From the NCBI GenBank assembly GCA_038503065.1, contig JBCAMK010000005.1, forward strand, positions 2,170,001 to 2,234,000: a stretch of 64,000 nt of DNA, in the 5' to 3' direction. The stretch is from Paragyromitra xinjiangensis (lineage: Eukaryota > Ascomycota > Pezizomycetes > Pezizales > Discinaceae). A program made the translations under genes and the position numbers. Shown here piece by piece: positions 12,540-24,600 of this stretch (position 1 is its first letter; every line of letters starts with the position of its first letter). The notes below the pieces were generated by a model. That model was not told the DNA's origin, did not search any database, and saw nothing but the letters and a program-made list of their open reading frames with translations.

Positions 12540-15500
12540 CTAACTAGAACCTGGGCTCCCCGAAGTAGCTGTTTCGTCATCTGCCGCGGTTTCCCAGTCC
12601 TCAACGACATCCTTTTTTTCCTTTTCCTTCTTCTTTTCGAGTACCAACTTTTTCCTTAGATTATCTGTGGACCTTTGGTTGGACGGGCCAGCCCCCCCAT
12701 CACCACCACCAAAGATACTGAACCCATTCTTCGTATTGAAGCCTGTATGGGTAAGCTTAGTTGGCTGTGCGCCTCTGTTGGACGCGACTGTAGACCACTG
12801 GTTGCCCTGGCGGCCGACAATTTGTCCGTCTCTGCCAACTGAACAGAGTTCCGCATTCTCAGCAAGGCCTTTCTGGGCAACAAGGCGCTTGAGTTTTGGA
12901 ATCAGCTCAGTCAGCTCCAGTTCAATCTGCTCGCTTGCCAAGGAACTAGCTTTCGGCTCAAGTAAAACCTCCTCATCGCCGGTCCACTGCATATTGAAAC
13001 GGAGTTGGGATTCCTTCAGAACGGGTTCCAATTCCTTCTCGAGGTCGGAAGCGAGGAGGCCAACGCGGATCCCTTTGAGAATCAGAGCGTTGTAGGCATC
13101 TTTTCGGGGCTTGCGGAGCTGCTGGATAGACATTGGCATGGTGGTTTGGGAAGCCATGGGTTTGGTAGCGAGATATTCGGCGATTGACTTGCGCGGTGCT
13201 GAAGTGAAGTTTTGTCCCTTGAAAACGATGACGCTACGATATGGCTCTGGGTCTTGTGACTCAGATTCAAAGCCGAAGTCAGCAGCGAGGATATGCAGAA
13301 ATGCACGCTGCGGGCTCCTCATGGGTTGGAATGCAAGACGTTTCGAATTTGTACTCTCTGCGAATGCCCTGAATTTGGCTTCGATGGTAGTTGCGAATTT
13401 TTTGTCTTTCATGTAGAAATAGATAGTTTCGTCGGAGTATGGTGGGGTAGCTTCACGCTCTGGATCAATTTCGAGGGCTAGAGCTAGGCGACGACTGCGG
13501 CATGCGTCGGTGCATTTGAGCTCTTTCTTATTACCAGCAGGGTTCGTCTTCGAGGAACCGCACTTGATTTCTGCTTTGAGCCCACCACAGGCGCAGATGA
13601 GCTGGATCTTTGCTGGACATGGTTTGTCCTCTGAACACTGGAACGGAGCATGGCAGACGTCGAGGCAAGGGTGCCCGCAAGTCGGCTTTGGCTTTCCACA
13701 CTGCTGTTTGCATGGCTCATCGCACTGTCCGCCTTTATGACAGAGTTTATGGCAAACATGTGAACCGCAAGAAAGCTTCTTCCCGCATTCACTACCACAG
13801 GAGACGAGTTCTCTCCAACAAGGGACCAACTTGACTGACTTTTTTCCGCAAAGACAAGTCTTTTCGGTGAGGTAAGGGCACTTCGGACAGCCTTCCTCAT
13901 CAGGGTGACATGGATGAGGTACTGAAGGGTGGTTGCAGTTCTTCTCTCGAGCGCAAGGGAAGTTGCAAACCGGGGGCTTTGCTCCACATGGGACTGGCGC
14001 AGCGATAGTTGTTTGTCCACAATGGCAACTCAGGTCCTCAAAACTAGCCTCCAGACACGTCCCACAGGCTCCGCGATGGCAGAGCATCGGACAATTATGA
14101 GTGCCACATTTAAGCAGTCTTCCACAAGGTCTGGTACAAATGTGTTCCGGCTCAAATCCGTCGTCATTCTGTGCGTTCGAAGTTCCTGGATTGTAAGCCT
14201 TTTTCCTCTTTGAGGCCAATCTCTCCATAGCCTTGGACTCTCCGGCACAACACTTATCGCCGCATTCGTGCCTGCCGCAATTTAAGCTTGTTTTGCAGGT
14301 GCGCATGCACTGCGGAGGTTCTGATTCTTCGCCTTGATGGCAGAGACTGCTCGAAGTCGTCCTTCCGCAGCGACAGGTGATTTCTGTCGACCTCAGGCAA
14401 ACGCCACAGTCATCATCATGGCAATTCTTATTGCAAAGATGCCCGCACTTAAGAAGTTTATCGCAGGCTTTGTTACATATTGGGATAGGATCCATGCAAG
14501 ATTTGCGAGGGGTAGGTAGGATTTCGTCTAATGGAGTTTTGCCACAAGGACAATGGGTGATGACATCCGGAGACATTGGGCAGTGGGCTGGGAGTACGTC
14601 CTGAGGATGACAATCTTTCTGGCAGCTGTGGACGCCACAATCGAAGAGTCTGCTTCTTGTTAGTATTATCTATGAGTTCGATTATATGAATGAATAAGCC
14701 AACCTGTCACACTCCTTCTGGCAAGGCCAGTAACCATCCCACTCCGAAACACCAGTGTCAGAGCTTTCTAGGCTCTTAACGGGTTTTTTCCTATCGCAAC
14801 ATTTGATGCTCTTCATTTCATTCCCGCAATAGCACCTCAGGTCTGATTCCACTTCACAGGCTCCACACAAACCTGGGTGGCAAGTCTTGGTGCAACTGTG
14901 CTCCCCGCATGGCATAAAGTCGTCGCAAACGTTCTTACAACTCCATCCTATTTCATAGTTGGTGTCAGCGCATCGTTTTTGTGAGTTTTCACGCCCACAA
15001 TAGCACGATTGTACCGGTCCAATCGCGGTACAGGGCGGACAAGGACCAGCATGGCATTGGAGATCGCATGCGTGAGGACACTTTTTCGGTGAAGTTCGTG
15101 TCTTGCCACATGTTTGCCCACAACTGTAAGATTGGTTAGCGGTTGGAAATAAGTAAATTGAAGAAGTAAAATATATGCTCACCTGTGAGGAGCAAGATAT
15201 CTAGAGACTTCTGGCTGCACAGTCTTCTCACACCAACAGGTGTAAGTTTGTGGGACCTCTTCATCTGGATTATTACAAGCCGGACATCTCCAACTCCTCT
15301 TTGAAGGTTCGCCATCTGCTCTAGTTGCCCTACTAGGCGGCTGTTCCAAACCTTGCTTCGCCCATTTCTGGACACAGTTTAGGTGGAATACAGCCCAGCA
15401 GCATTTACAATTCCAAATCTTTGCTTTCCTTGTGAGCCCGCCGTAACAAACCATACATTCGTATGCTCCACTGGCGATTTCTTTGTGGACACGCGTTCCG

Positions 15501-16888
15501 ATATCTTCCGCACCTTGAATAGTGTTGGTATGAGGTCTCATATCCTTAACAATAGGAAATTTCTTACCATCAAGCTTCAGGTTCTGTTGTTGCTTGGGCT
15601 TACTACGGCCATTTCCAGTATTGTTCTTGATAGCCGAGGGCATGAGGCGGGAGGAATTGGGAGATGTGGAGGTAGGACGCTGAGAACTACTTCCTCGCTG
15701 AGCTTCAGGGCCAGGGCCCCATTGATCGTGTTTTTGGTGACTTGTTTTAGCACGGTTCGGAATATTGCGAAGATGTGGTGGGAGATTTTCGGCTGGTTTC
15801 CTAGGCTCGAAGGTTGCTGCCTCGGGCCTCAGGTTTGCAGTATCAGTTGAAACATCAATATCTGGCGATGTTAAATGACCTCCAAACGACCTCGGTGGAA
15901 CCACACGGCTGTTTTTCGGGCGGTCTTGGTCTGGCGTCCCAGCCCGAGGGAGAGTAGTAGACTCGGTTTCTGTTAAATTTCCTCCAAAGCGCCTAGGTGG
16001 CAATGGCGTACGCCGCTGGTTCGGTGGTGTTCCCTGGGGTGCATCACCGAGGAAATGACTTCCTCGGGGTAAATTTTCTTGACGCTGTCGTGGTTGGCGG
16101 CTTCCCTCGCGGCTAGGGCGAGGCTCAGACCTCTTCTCCTTCTCTTTGCCTTTGCCTCTCCCCCCGGGTTGTCGGGATCCGGTAGGTGGCTCATCAGACC
16201 TGTCCGTTGGTGCATCCCCCCAGTTGTTATATGATGTAGACGGCTCAACATCAATCGATAATTTCTGAGATCCAGCTCTCTTCATATCCCGTATAGCATT
16301 TGGATTGACGCTGATTTGTTTTTTTGGGCGTGAGTTCACTTTCCCACGCTCAGACTCAATCAAGGCCTTGAGTTCCTCCTCACTTTTGAATGATCGTGGC
16401 TTTGGTGTTGGTACGGGGGTGGGCTCTTTGCTGCTAGAAGGGCCTGGTGTCGGTAGAGCTGAGCTTAAACTGAAGCTGAAAGGTGGACTTCCTTCACTAC
16501 GACCAGTGGGGTTCTGCTGAATGTGGTCGTAACCACCGCCTAGCTGGGGTTGTGTGGTCTTAACTATAATCTCTGTGTCCTTAGGGGTAGCGTCTCCCAT
16601 CTCAGACGAAGTTTCTCCTTCCTTTCCTTTCCCCTTGCCACCTCTCCGTGACCGAGCTCTCCGGGAACGTCCACGAGTACGACCAGACTCGCTAGATTGC
16701 TGTGACTGGGAATCTGGCTGTGTCTGGGGTTGTTGCTGCTGGTTCTGAGGTGGGTCTTCTGGGGGATGTCGTTGAGGTCGGCCGAAGTAGAACTGCACAT
16801 TGCCTCTGCTTCTCTGGCCTCCGCGACCTGATCCTCTACCCGCTGATGAAGCCATTGGTGATGATTGAGCCGGGTCGACAGTCGCCAT
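12540..16888 (-). CDS. NF-X1-type zinc-finger protein (FAP1/NFX1 homologue)
   Basis: Homologue of NFX1/FAP1, a large nuclear or cytoplasmic protein with a RING-like finger and a tandem array of NF-X1 zinc fingers. Yeast FAP1 binds FKBP12, and animal members act as transcriptional repressors or ubiquitin ligases. Three exons, 16888-15183, 15123-14704 and 14649-12540, give 1411 residues. Residues 1-480 are Arg/Gly/Pro/Gln-rich and look disordered. Then comes a RING/PHD-like C4HC3 pattern (CMVCYGG, CKCCWAVFHLNCV, WRCPAC). From LAPHSCGQTCGK onward many CGxHxCxxxCHxGxCxxC repeats run to about residue 1080. A C-terminal R3H-like region (about 1130-1200; RSPQRAFLHILAADFGF) follows. The frame extends upstream only by TTG, so the ATG at 16888 was chosen. 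The donor of the second intron is GTTGGC, weaker than usual. Confidence 0.92.
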
Positions 16889-19322
16889 TGCTGCTTTCCC
16901 TAAGTGTTCGTGCCTATTATACAAGCTAGTAGAATCCAAAGTGGCGAATTCCGTATAGATACAGAAGGTGATGGAAATTTCTAATAAATGGGGTGCCTAA
17001 ATGAGAGAGGGCGCAAGTCAAAGGAGAGAAATCTAAAGCGGAAAGAGGTCAAAGGGAAAGGTGCTCTATCAGTAGTCTTCTGCGAGATGCAAACGGATGG
17101 ATTGGCGATGTTTGCAGCAGTGCTGTGGTTGAGAGGAGGAGAGAAGAGAGTGGAGGATGATAAAGAAGTAGAGACGGAGAGGTCACGGCAAAGCTTGGAC
17201 GTCACGCCCTGCGCCCTGCGCCCCGCCACCCCACCGTAACGGGCCGAGCTTGGCGCGGGGTGACACATCTGGGACCTTTTTTCGGTCCAACTAACTTTTT
17301 TTCCGATTCGACTCATACATCATAGCCGCAGGCCCTGGCATTAGTCATTCTGCAAACTTATCCGTCTTTTTGTGACTCTATTTGTACCACTTATCAATTG
17401 CAAGAGAGTTTCATTCCTCCAGCCACTATCATTCCTCTAGCTAAAATATCAGAGCTGTAGTCATATTTCTTGCTGTAGCTCTAAGGGCAGGGTAAATGGA
17501 TGGAATGGCGTTTAAGAGGTTGGGTGCATCTGGGGGTTTAGACACCTTGCCAGCAAGAGAGGCTAAACTTCATACCTGGACTCCATGCACGTCATATAAT
17601 TTGAGGCTTCTGGCTGACAAGGACGCTACCCGCTTTGGCACGGGTCACGTGAGCGCTTCTTGGGCTGAAGATATGTCAGATATCTGCTAAGCAATTCATC
17701 ATAAGTTCTTGGGCAGGCATCAAAAACAGATCTTTGGCATTTGTCTGGTTGAGTTTAAACGCGCTTCTTGGCCGTTGAACATATTAATAAACACCTTGCC
17801 ATGCGAAAGTAGAAGTAAACCTCCCAAATATCAGAATAGAGCAATGCCCCTAACTGTTGTGGACAAAAATACTCTATCGAGAGGGCTTGGTGACAAAAAT
17901 TTTCAGCAAGTTCTAGAGTGGAAGCTTCTACTCCTTTTTGAAGTTGTTAAAGTAATAGGTATACCATACCAGTCCCGTCCTACGTCGTGCTAGAAAATTC
18001 AAATCGGCCACTTGGGTAGATTCGGAGATAGTTCATAGCTACATGTAGTCTTGTAACAAAGCTGTATATTTGGGGTGAGAACACGATGGTGTGAGGTGGG
18101 GATGAGCTGGCAAGACTTCCTTTCACTAATTATAAAGATATACCGAAAGTGAATTCTGGGCCGTAAAAGCTATACGAAATGTTTTTATTCCGACTTAACC
18201 CCACATATTATATGCTGCAATGGCGAGATACCATAGTTGAACGCATTCGGTGTCTGGTCCACGGTCGTATAGATTCTAGGATCTTGTGGGTGCTTGCACG
18301 GCAGGACCGGAGCACCAAGCTCGTCTCCTAGTTGATACCGTAGTTATAGAAAAGGGTGATCAGATGGGGCTTGGAACAGTCGATTGATACTGTGTGTGTG
18401 ATATTTGGAAAGTATCTATCGTCAAGCATCTTTCACTACCAACAACTCCTTCCATCGTCACCAATGAGTTTTTAGTTACCACTAGCAGGTATTTATCACC
18501 TTCGCCAACTTCAAGCTTAATCCGATGTACTGGCCCGATAATCTCATCCCGCATTCGATTGGGTGATGATTCGCGAATAGCAAAGGTTCACCAAGGGGTG
18601 GGTACATGTATGGCAATGGTGGAACTAGGTAAATTTGAAAATTACCTCTATAAACCGGGAGATGATCGAGTTCTTGAACTTCGTGATCCCGATGATCTTG
18701 CACGAGTGGTAATTTCTCCCGCTACGTCTCCTGTGGTTCCGTAAGTATGAACTCACGTAATACGACCTGTGTTAGTCATTCCTAGCTATATAGTTGATTG
18801 ATTGATTGATTAATCTGTTGAGTATATCCAACCACCTAGGCTATAATACTATTAAGTCATTCCTAGCTTATTTTGAGTATAGGAATATATCTATGATCAA
18901 CTGGCCATACTAATAGGCCGAGGTGAGAAAGCACTTTTCTAGGACACCCGAAATAAAAGGTCTTGCCGTAGGTCTTATCAAGCGAGTATATGCGGTATCT
19001 CGAATCACCCGATGAGTGTAGGGCAGGGCTTTTGGGCTGTTGGCAGATTTGAGCCATTAGTAATTGATCAAGGATATATTGTGAAGAGCTACCAGGCGGG
19101 GTTGGACACGAGACTATATGTATCTTTCCGCATCAATTATCCAAGTGACCGAGCGGCTATCCACCAACACCCTATAACTATTCTTCTCTCTGCTTAATAT
19201 AAACCTTTACCCCCCTCAATTATTCGAGGTTTTGGTTACAATCATTTATATCCGGTTATTCAACCCTCATCATATCAACTTACAACGCTAGGTTTATTTA
19301 TTACCATATTTAAATTACCCAA
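16889..19322. other. NFX1 upstream region and relic island
   Basis: 16889-17320 is the upstream region of the NF-X1 gene and includes GACGTCAC at 17198-17205. From about 17.4 kb the sequence is AT-rich and broken. Relic features are a TTGA microsatellite near 18790-18813 and two close copies of TAGTCATTCCTAGCT-like sequence (about 18773 and 18855). TACATGTA occurs at 18040 and 18603. Fragmentary coding-like sequence is listed separately. Confidence 0.4.
18394..18744 (+). pseudogene. Coding-like fragment, unknown family
   Basis: A 116-codon frame that reads like real protein (KVHQGVGTCMAMVELGKF, DDRVLELRDPDDLARVVISP) but has no ATG near its start. It ends on a consensus splice donor: GTTCC is followed by GTAAGTATG at 18741, just before the frame closes. 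A shorter protein-like frame with an ATG lies upstream (18212-18331). I read this as one exon of a multi-exon gene, or a captured and decayed gene fragment in the relic island. I do not recognise the family, and a chance open frame is possible. Confidence 0.35.
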
Positions 19323-19997
19323 ATGACCCTTCAAAACAAAAAAGCAGCCATATTCCTCGCGAAAGGCGTAGCTACGGGCCAAACTCAAAAGAAAACGCCT
19401 TCAGAGGAAGAATTAAAAATTCTGGGGGATTTCGAAAAATGGGTATCTAAACCGGGTTTCTCAAAAAAGGTGAGCAAGAAAGGGTCTTGTCCATAGTTTG
19501 ATTTCACTAATTCTTGATTCAGCTCATGAGGAACGGGCATTCTGGGCAACATCGTGCTTATGGCATTCATATAGGGAGAGAGAATCAGATTGCACTAATT
19601 TTTTTCGATGAAGGCCATAGTTCTGCGTCTGTGGATAAACTTACTCATTTATCGAGAAAGAAAAGCATGGGTGACCTAGGGGAGAAGATAAAATTGGTTA
19701 TCAACAATGACGAGAAGGTGCTTGGCTGGATCCCCAAATCAGGTTGGATAAAATATAGCGAGGTAATGTTTTTTTCTGGGGGAATTGTTTTGAGTGACTG
19801 AAGTAACGTTGCTATAGTGGAGGGAATCTCTGAAGGCACAGCTCATGAGTCAGGATGTGTCAGGCAAGCGAATTGAGAATGTTGTGGACAGGACTGAGGG
19901 ATGTGGAGATTTACAAGACGTGAATGATGGGGATGCATATGAATTTGATGAGTATGATTCCGAATTCCTTGGTACTCCAGCCTGTCTTAATTGTTGA
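19323..19997 (+). CDS. Orphan three-exon gene, 188 residues
   Basis: I do not recognise this protein. Three open segments join cleanly at 19323-19469, 19523-19762 and 19818-19997. All three are multiples of three (49, 80 and 60 codons), both introns are phase 0 and 53-55 nt, donors are GTGAGC and GTAATG, and acceptors TTCAG and ATAG. Exon 1 starts MTLQNKKAAIFLAKG and is Lys-rich. Exon 2 has a compact, possibly folded part (HRAYGIHIGRENQIALIFFD, then KLVINNDEKVLGWIPKSGW). Exon 3 is acidic (GDAYEFDEYDSEF) and ends ACLNC. There is no signal peptide or membrane segment. It sits alone inside a relic island. The regular splice structure argues for a real gene and against a chance frame. Confidence 0.6.
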
Positions 19998-21689
19998 CTT
20001 TTAATTTCAGCTCTGAATTTATCTAAATGGTGGACATCGATATATCCGTATTGAGAATTAGCTGGCTTTGAATATGTAAGTATATATGCATAACCTTGAC
20101 ACTTAAGCTTCCGCTCGTCGGCGATTCTTTTTTTTTGTCAAAACTGCGGAGTGATACTGGTAAACTTCAGCCTGACGTTATTCCCAAGTTTTATTCGGAT
20201 ACATGCATATAAGAGCGACGTTTTATAACTTAGACATCCGTCACCAACCAAAGTCATACCAAAGGTTTGGAGTAGTTAAAGTTACCCGTTTTTGAATTGC
20301 TTCTTCATTCGGAATAAACCTCATGGCGGGTACCAGTTGGACTTAACCATGTGGATAGGCACTCTATATGCTTGGTTAAGGCCCGGGCCATGCAAGGTAT
20401 AGCGTGCCATATCATACGAGTAAGCCCGCTGGATCTAAAAGTAGGTAGTGGAGAGGGTGGGTGGGTGTGTTTGGAACGAGACATGTAATTGGCCGGCAAG
20501 GGGCTAGCCTACTACATGAGCGTGCATTCTGCACTACGATTAGTGAAGGGTTTAAGGACGAAGGGGTACTGACACCATCAAGCATAATATCTACAATCTT
20601 TGGAATAGACTTTAGGGGTGAAATTCGGTGCTACGCTTAAGCATTTAGTCCGTTCCCTACTGCACGAGAGCATGTTAGCACAGTACTATTGGTAAGGACA
20701 GGCATTAATGCAGCGATTTGGGCCTACTCGGACCACTAAAGTTATTGGTTGTTTGGTAATCCGGGAAAACCTCCACCCTGTGGTGTTCATCAGACTAGCC
20801 AATAATTCTATTAATTGCGCAAGCTCACGATAACGGGATTTTGGCTCTATTACCTCCCGAGGCTGTCTCGAACCAAACCCAATCAGGCTTAGTGTGTTTC
20901 TTGTGTTCACATCACCAAGCTCCCGAGGTAGTTTTTCAAAGATAATCTTGTATTCTACCCTATACGTGCATCGCCCACATGCACTCCGAATTAGCTGAAG
21001 AAATTATAATACAAAAAATCTTGGGGTCCATTGCAAAACTATCCCGCCTCCACCGCTCATTTGTCTTACATCCCTTCCAAAATTTTTCTAATAGGTTAAA
21101 TTATAATTCTGCTAGTAGTTCGAATAGGCTTCAAGCTTTAGATTAGGCCCGCCCCGATCCCCTACTGCCTGATGGCCGCTGCACGCCGTAGGGTACCAAC
21201 CTTTGGTATTATCAGACTAGAATATATAATACGCCCCCCCTTATCTTTATAATTAAGCTCAAGCTGACGTGTCAATAGGCCCCGAATACTCAACCGCCGT
21301 GGAACATTGCTAGCTGTCGCGTTGAACGCGAAGGGGACTAGGTGAGCTTGCCTATGAACAATCACGATAAAAATTTCTCGTATATCAACCATCGAGACCT
21401 TGTCTGGTGGCAATATCCTTCTTAATATGCCGTATGTGACTATTCTTTTATTTAGCTTATTATCACCGATTGCCTATGTTTTCATAACGTGCTTCTATTT
21501 TTCAAGTTACCATTACATGTGGCTTATCCTGCCAGAAAATCAAACCCGCTGGCGCGTTTCATTTATAGTGCTAAATTCCCACAGCAAATAAAAAGATATA
21601 TAATGGAGTTAATTAGCAAGTCCTCCCTCCTAAGTAAGAGAAGCATATCAACAGCTAGCGTTTTCTGGGGTATAATCCAACTCCTAACT
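19998..21689. other. Relic island
   Basis: No gene supported. The stretch is AT-rich with stops in all frames. Minus-strand frames at 20305-20499 and 20686-20910 are short, without motifs, and probably transposon debris. Confidence 0.4.
21130..21240. repeat. Degenerate dispersed repeat copy
   Basis: CCCCTACTG then GGCCGCTGCACGCCG (about 21159-21189) matches the block at about 29223-29252 and, on the opposite strand, the block at about 40394-40420. Confidence 0.5.
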
Positions 21690-24600
21690 TCACAGCGTAT
21701 GCGTAGCCACCCCAAGCTCTTCCTCCAACTGAGCCATGAGCGTTACAATCGTGCCATCTAAATTATTATAAGTATCATTCGTCTTCGCTCTTAGATTTGC
21801 CAACGCCACTTTTTCCTCCTGGAGCTTAGCAATGTCACTTTCGACAACTTTTATTATTGCTCCATGCTCTTTCTGCATCCTCTGCTTTGCTGTCTTCACT
21901 TTAACTAAAAATTCCTCATATTCCTTTTCATGAGACTCTCCTAGCTGGTTCACGATCTCATTTCCTTGCTTTTCGAAGTCCTTAATGACCTCCCATGCCA
22001 GTTCCTCGCCGCTCATCAAATACCTTAAGAGTTTCTTTGGAGGCAGTTAGATCTTCTTTCTTCCGCTAAAACATTCGTAGAAATGACAACGCTTTGGATA
22101 GAATACCTGGGAGATCTGGTCTAGTACTGATAAGGTTTCTCCGTGATGATCGGGTATCGACCGTCGCCATACTGATTGGGGATTTTCATCTTCCTCTGAC
22201 GACGCCTCCTCCTCTTCTTCCTCATCCTCATCGGGTGAGTTATCAAAGTCCGTACTAAAGTCAGATGAATCATCGCTATCTGTCGTCGACGGGTCTCTTC
22301 CTCGTTTCTGTTCTCGTGTGGGAACCTTTTCAAAGTTGCCAGAGCGACTCATCTCAGCATCTTTAAAATCATCCTCATTAACTAGAGTCTTATCTGGATC
22401 TTCTAGTTGTAGATTTTTGCTGAGTTCTTGGCGAGTAACTCGACCATTGCGGCTATCGTTTCTGGACCGCCTAAAGTCTGTTTTCTGCAACCATTTGAAG
22501 AAAGTGGTTTGGCGATTACCGCTACCCCTTGCTAAATCAAAATTTCAGTACAATTCTCAAGATAGTGATAGTTAACCCTTGATCCGTCGGTAAAGTCACC
22601 CCTTAGAAGAGATGAGAGAGTTTATGCTTACTAGTGAAATGATTATTAACATCAAGTGTAGATGGGATATCTTTAACTCCTAGGGGAAATGATTGGAAAG
22701 CTAGCGACTCATTGGGGATTAGGCTCGGAATGTTATTGGGTGCTAAGAGTCTCTCTGTAGATGTTGGAAGTGGGAGGCTATTAATTGATACAGGCTTATT
22801 TTTGGGCAAAAGTGAACTTGGCATCCGAGTTCTTACGATAGGGAGCTCGATAATCTCATTTTGTCTTGTTTCTTCCGCTTCCGTTTCATCTGGGCTACTT
22901 TCGCTGATTTCGATGATACTAATTTTTCGGCTACCGCGATCCCTGCGGTGAGCTCGTGGGGCCTCCCCGTCCATAGTAGCTAATTCTCTGGACTTATTGA
23001 GTACTGTAGCCTCTTCCAGAGGATTAGCAGAGAAATCTCTCTTAGCCTCTTTGTTTGATACTTCCCCCACTTTGAGGTCGGCGTTAATACTGCTGGTATC
23101 CCGGGGGTCGATATGAAATGGGTGGCTTGACCCTTCAATCCTTTTTATTGCCATCGGGAGTTCGCTTTCTTGTTTTGTGCTCTCTAAAGATTCTTGGTTG
23201 GCCTCGGCAATGCTATCTTCAACATCCCGTAAAGGTAAATGGATCTCGTCCTCACTGTTGCTTTCTTCTAAGTCGCTTTCGATTTCGGAGGATTCCACTA
23301 TTTCGGCCTGTGCCTGAGTTGTCGTGACTGGAGAAGGACTTTCATTTTCAACAGCCTGAATGATATGAATTAGCTCTTTTGGATTTCTCAGTTTATCACT
23401 GAAAGAATCGGAACATACTGCCGCCTCTATGCTTCTCCTAGTAAGATAGATAGAGAAAGAACTTGACTCCCTTCGTCTCATTATTCGATCTTCGTCTTTA
23501 TTTGCTGAGGCATCTGGACTTAAAGGGTGTCCTGGGTCACGAAGAGCTTTATTTTTAATCGAGTATTCAGCTTGTTCCAACCAACCGCCTGGATACGGCG
23601 ATCTTTGCTCTGCAGCTGGAGTTCGTCCCTGATTTTTTGGTCCCTCATTGTCCCAGGAGATTATTTGTGCCTTTCTTGCTAAATGGTCGTCGATCAGTGC
23701 ACCACCAGTAGCCGATGGTATTTTTGAATGCGTATTTAACCCTTTCGGGGTGACCGAAGGCAACACTGGTTTTAGATTTTTCTTTTTCGGAGAAGTTGGA
23801 TCTCGAGAACTATTCAAAAAGGGGATGCTGTTAGCGTCCACAAGAGGCGAGCTTGTGGCTACTGGATTCATAATTGCAGTCGGTGCTTGGTATCTAGCTC
23901 GTTCTTGGTTCCCTGTGATGGGCGGCAGTTTTTGTTCTTGCAGTTTCTCAGCCTGACTATCTCCAACCTTCTGGTTCTCAAAAAATTCCTCTGACATCTC
24001 TATATCGTCGTATAGTTGAACTCCAACTTCTATCAACGATTCAGAAGGTGAATTTTTGTTATTTTGGGCAATAGATGGTGTTTTGGTTTCGTCATCAGAT
24101 ATCACTAGCCATTCTTGTGAAGAAAATTTGCCAATGTTTTCACTTTGCTTAGTTAACCTTATCGGATCAGTTATGCCCGTCACCCTTGAACCATCATTGC
24201 TCTTGGGGCTACCGCCCAAAACCATACCGATGTGTTCAGATCCAGAGTTGACATGGCTATTGGTAGTGTCTTCTGGTTTAGCAGTAGTCCATTTGACGTG
24301 GTTTCTAGTGTTTGGTCGAGCAGGCACTTCAAGAGCCAGGTTTTGCATAGAGTGAAATTTTCCTTTCCTAGAGGCTTCTGTTCTTTTCGCCCCAGTTCCT
24401 TGTTGATGAATTTCTGTTGGAACTTCGACGCTGACTTCCGTGCCTAATAATGGATTCCGTTTCGTCGTTTCAAGATCATTTACTCCAGTAGATAACACTC
24501 CTGAATTACCTGGAATCCTCTGGACCTTTGATCGTGCAATTGGAGAACTCGTATCCTTAGACCCACCCAGAGATTCATCACTGGAACTTGTTTCACTAGA

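Noticed and set aside
13484..14020. 178-codon - frame and several + frames
   Set aside because: Shadows of the Cys-rich NF-X1 repeat region in other frames.
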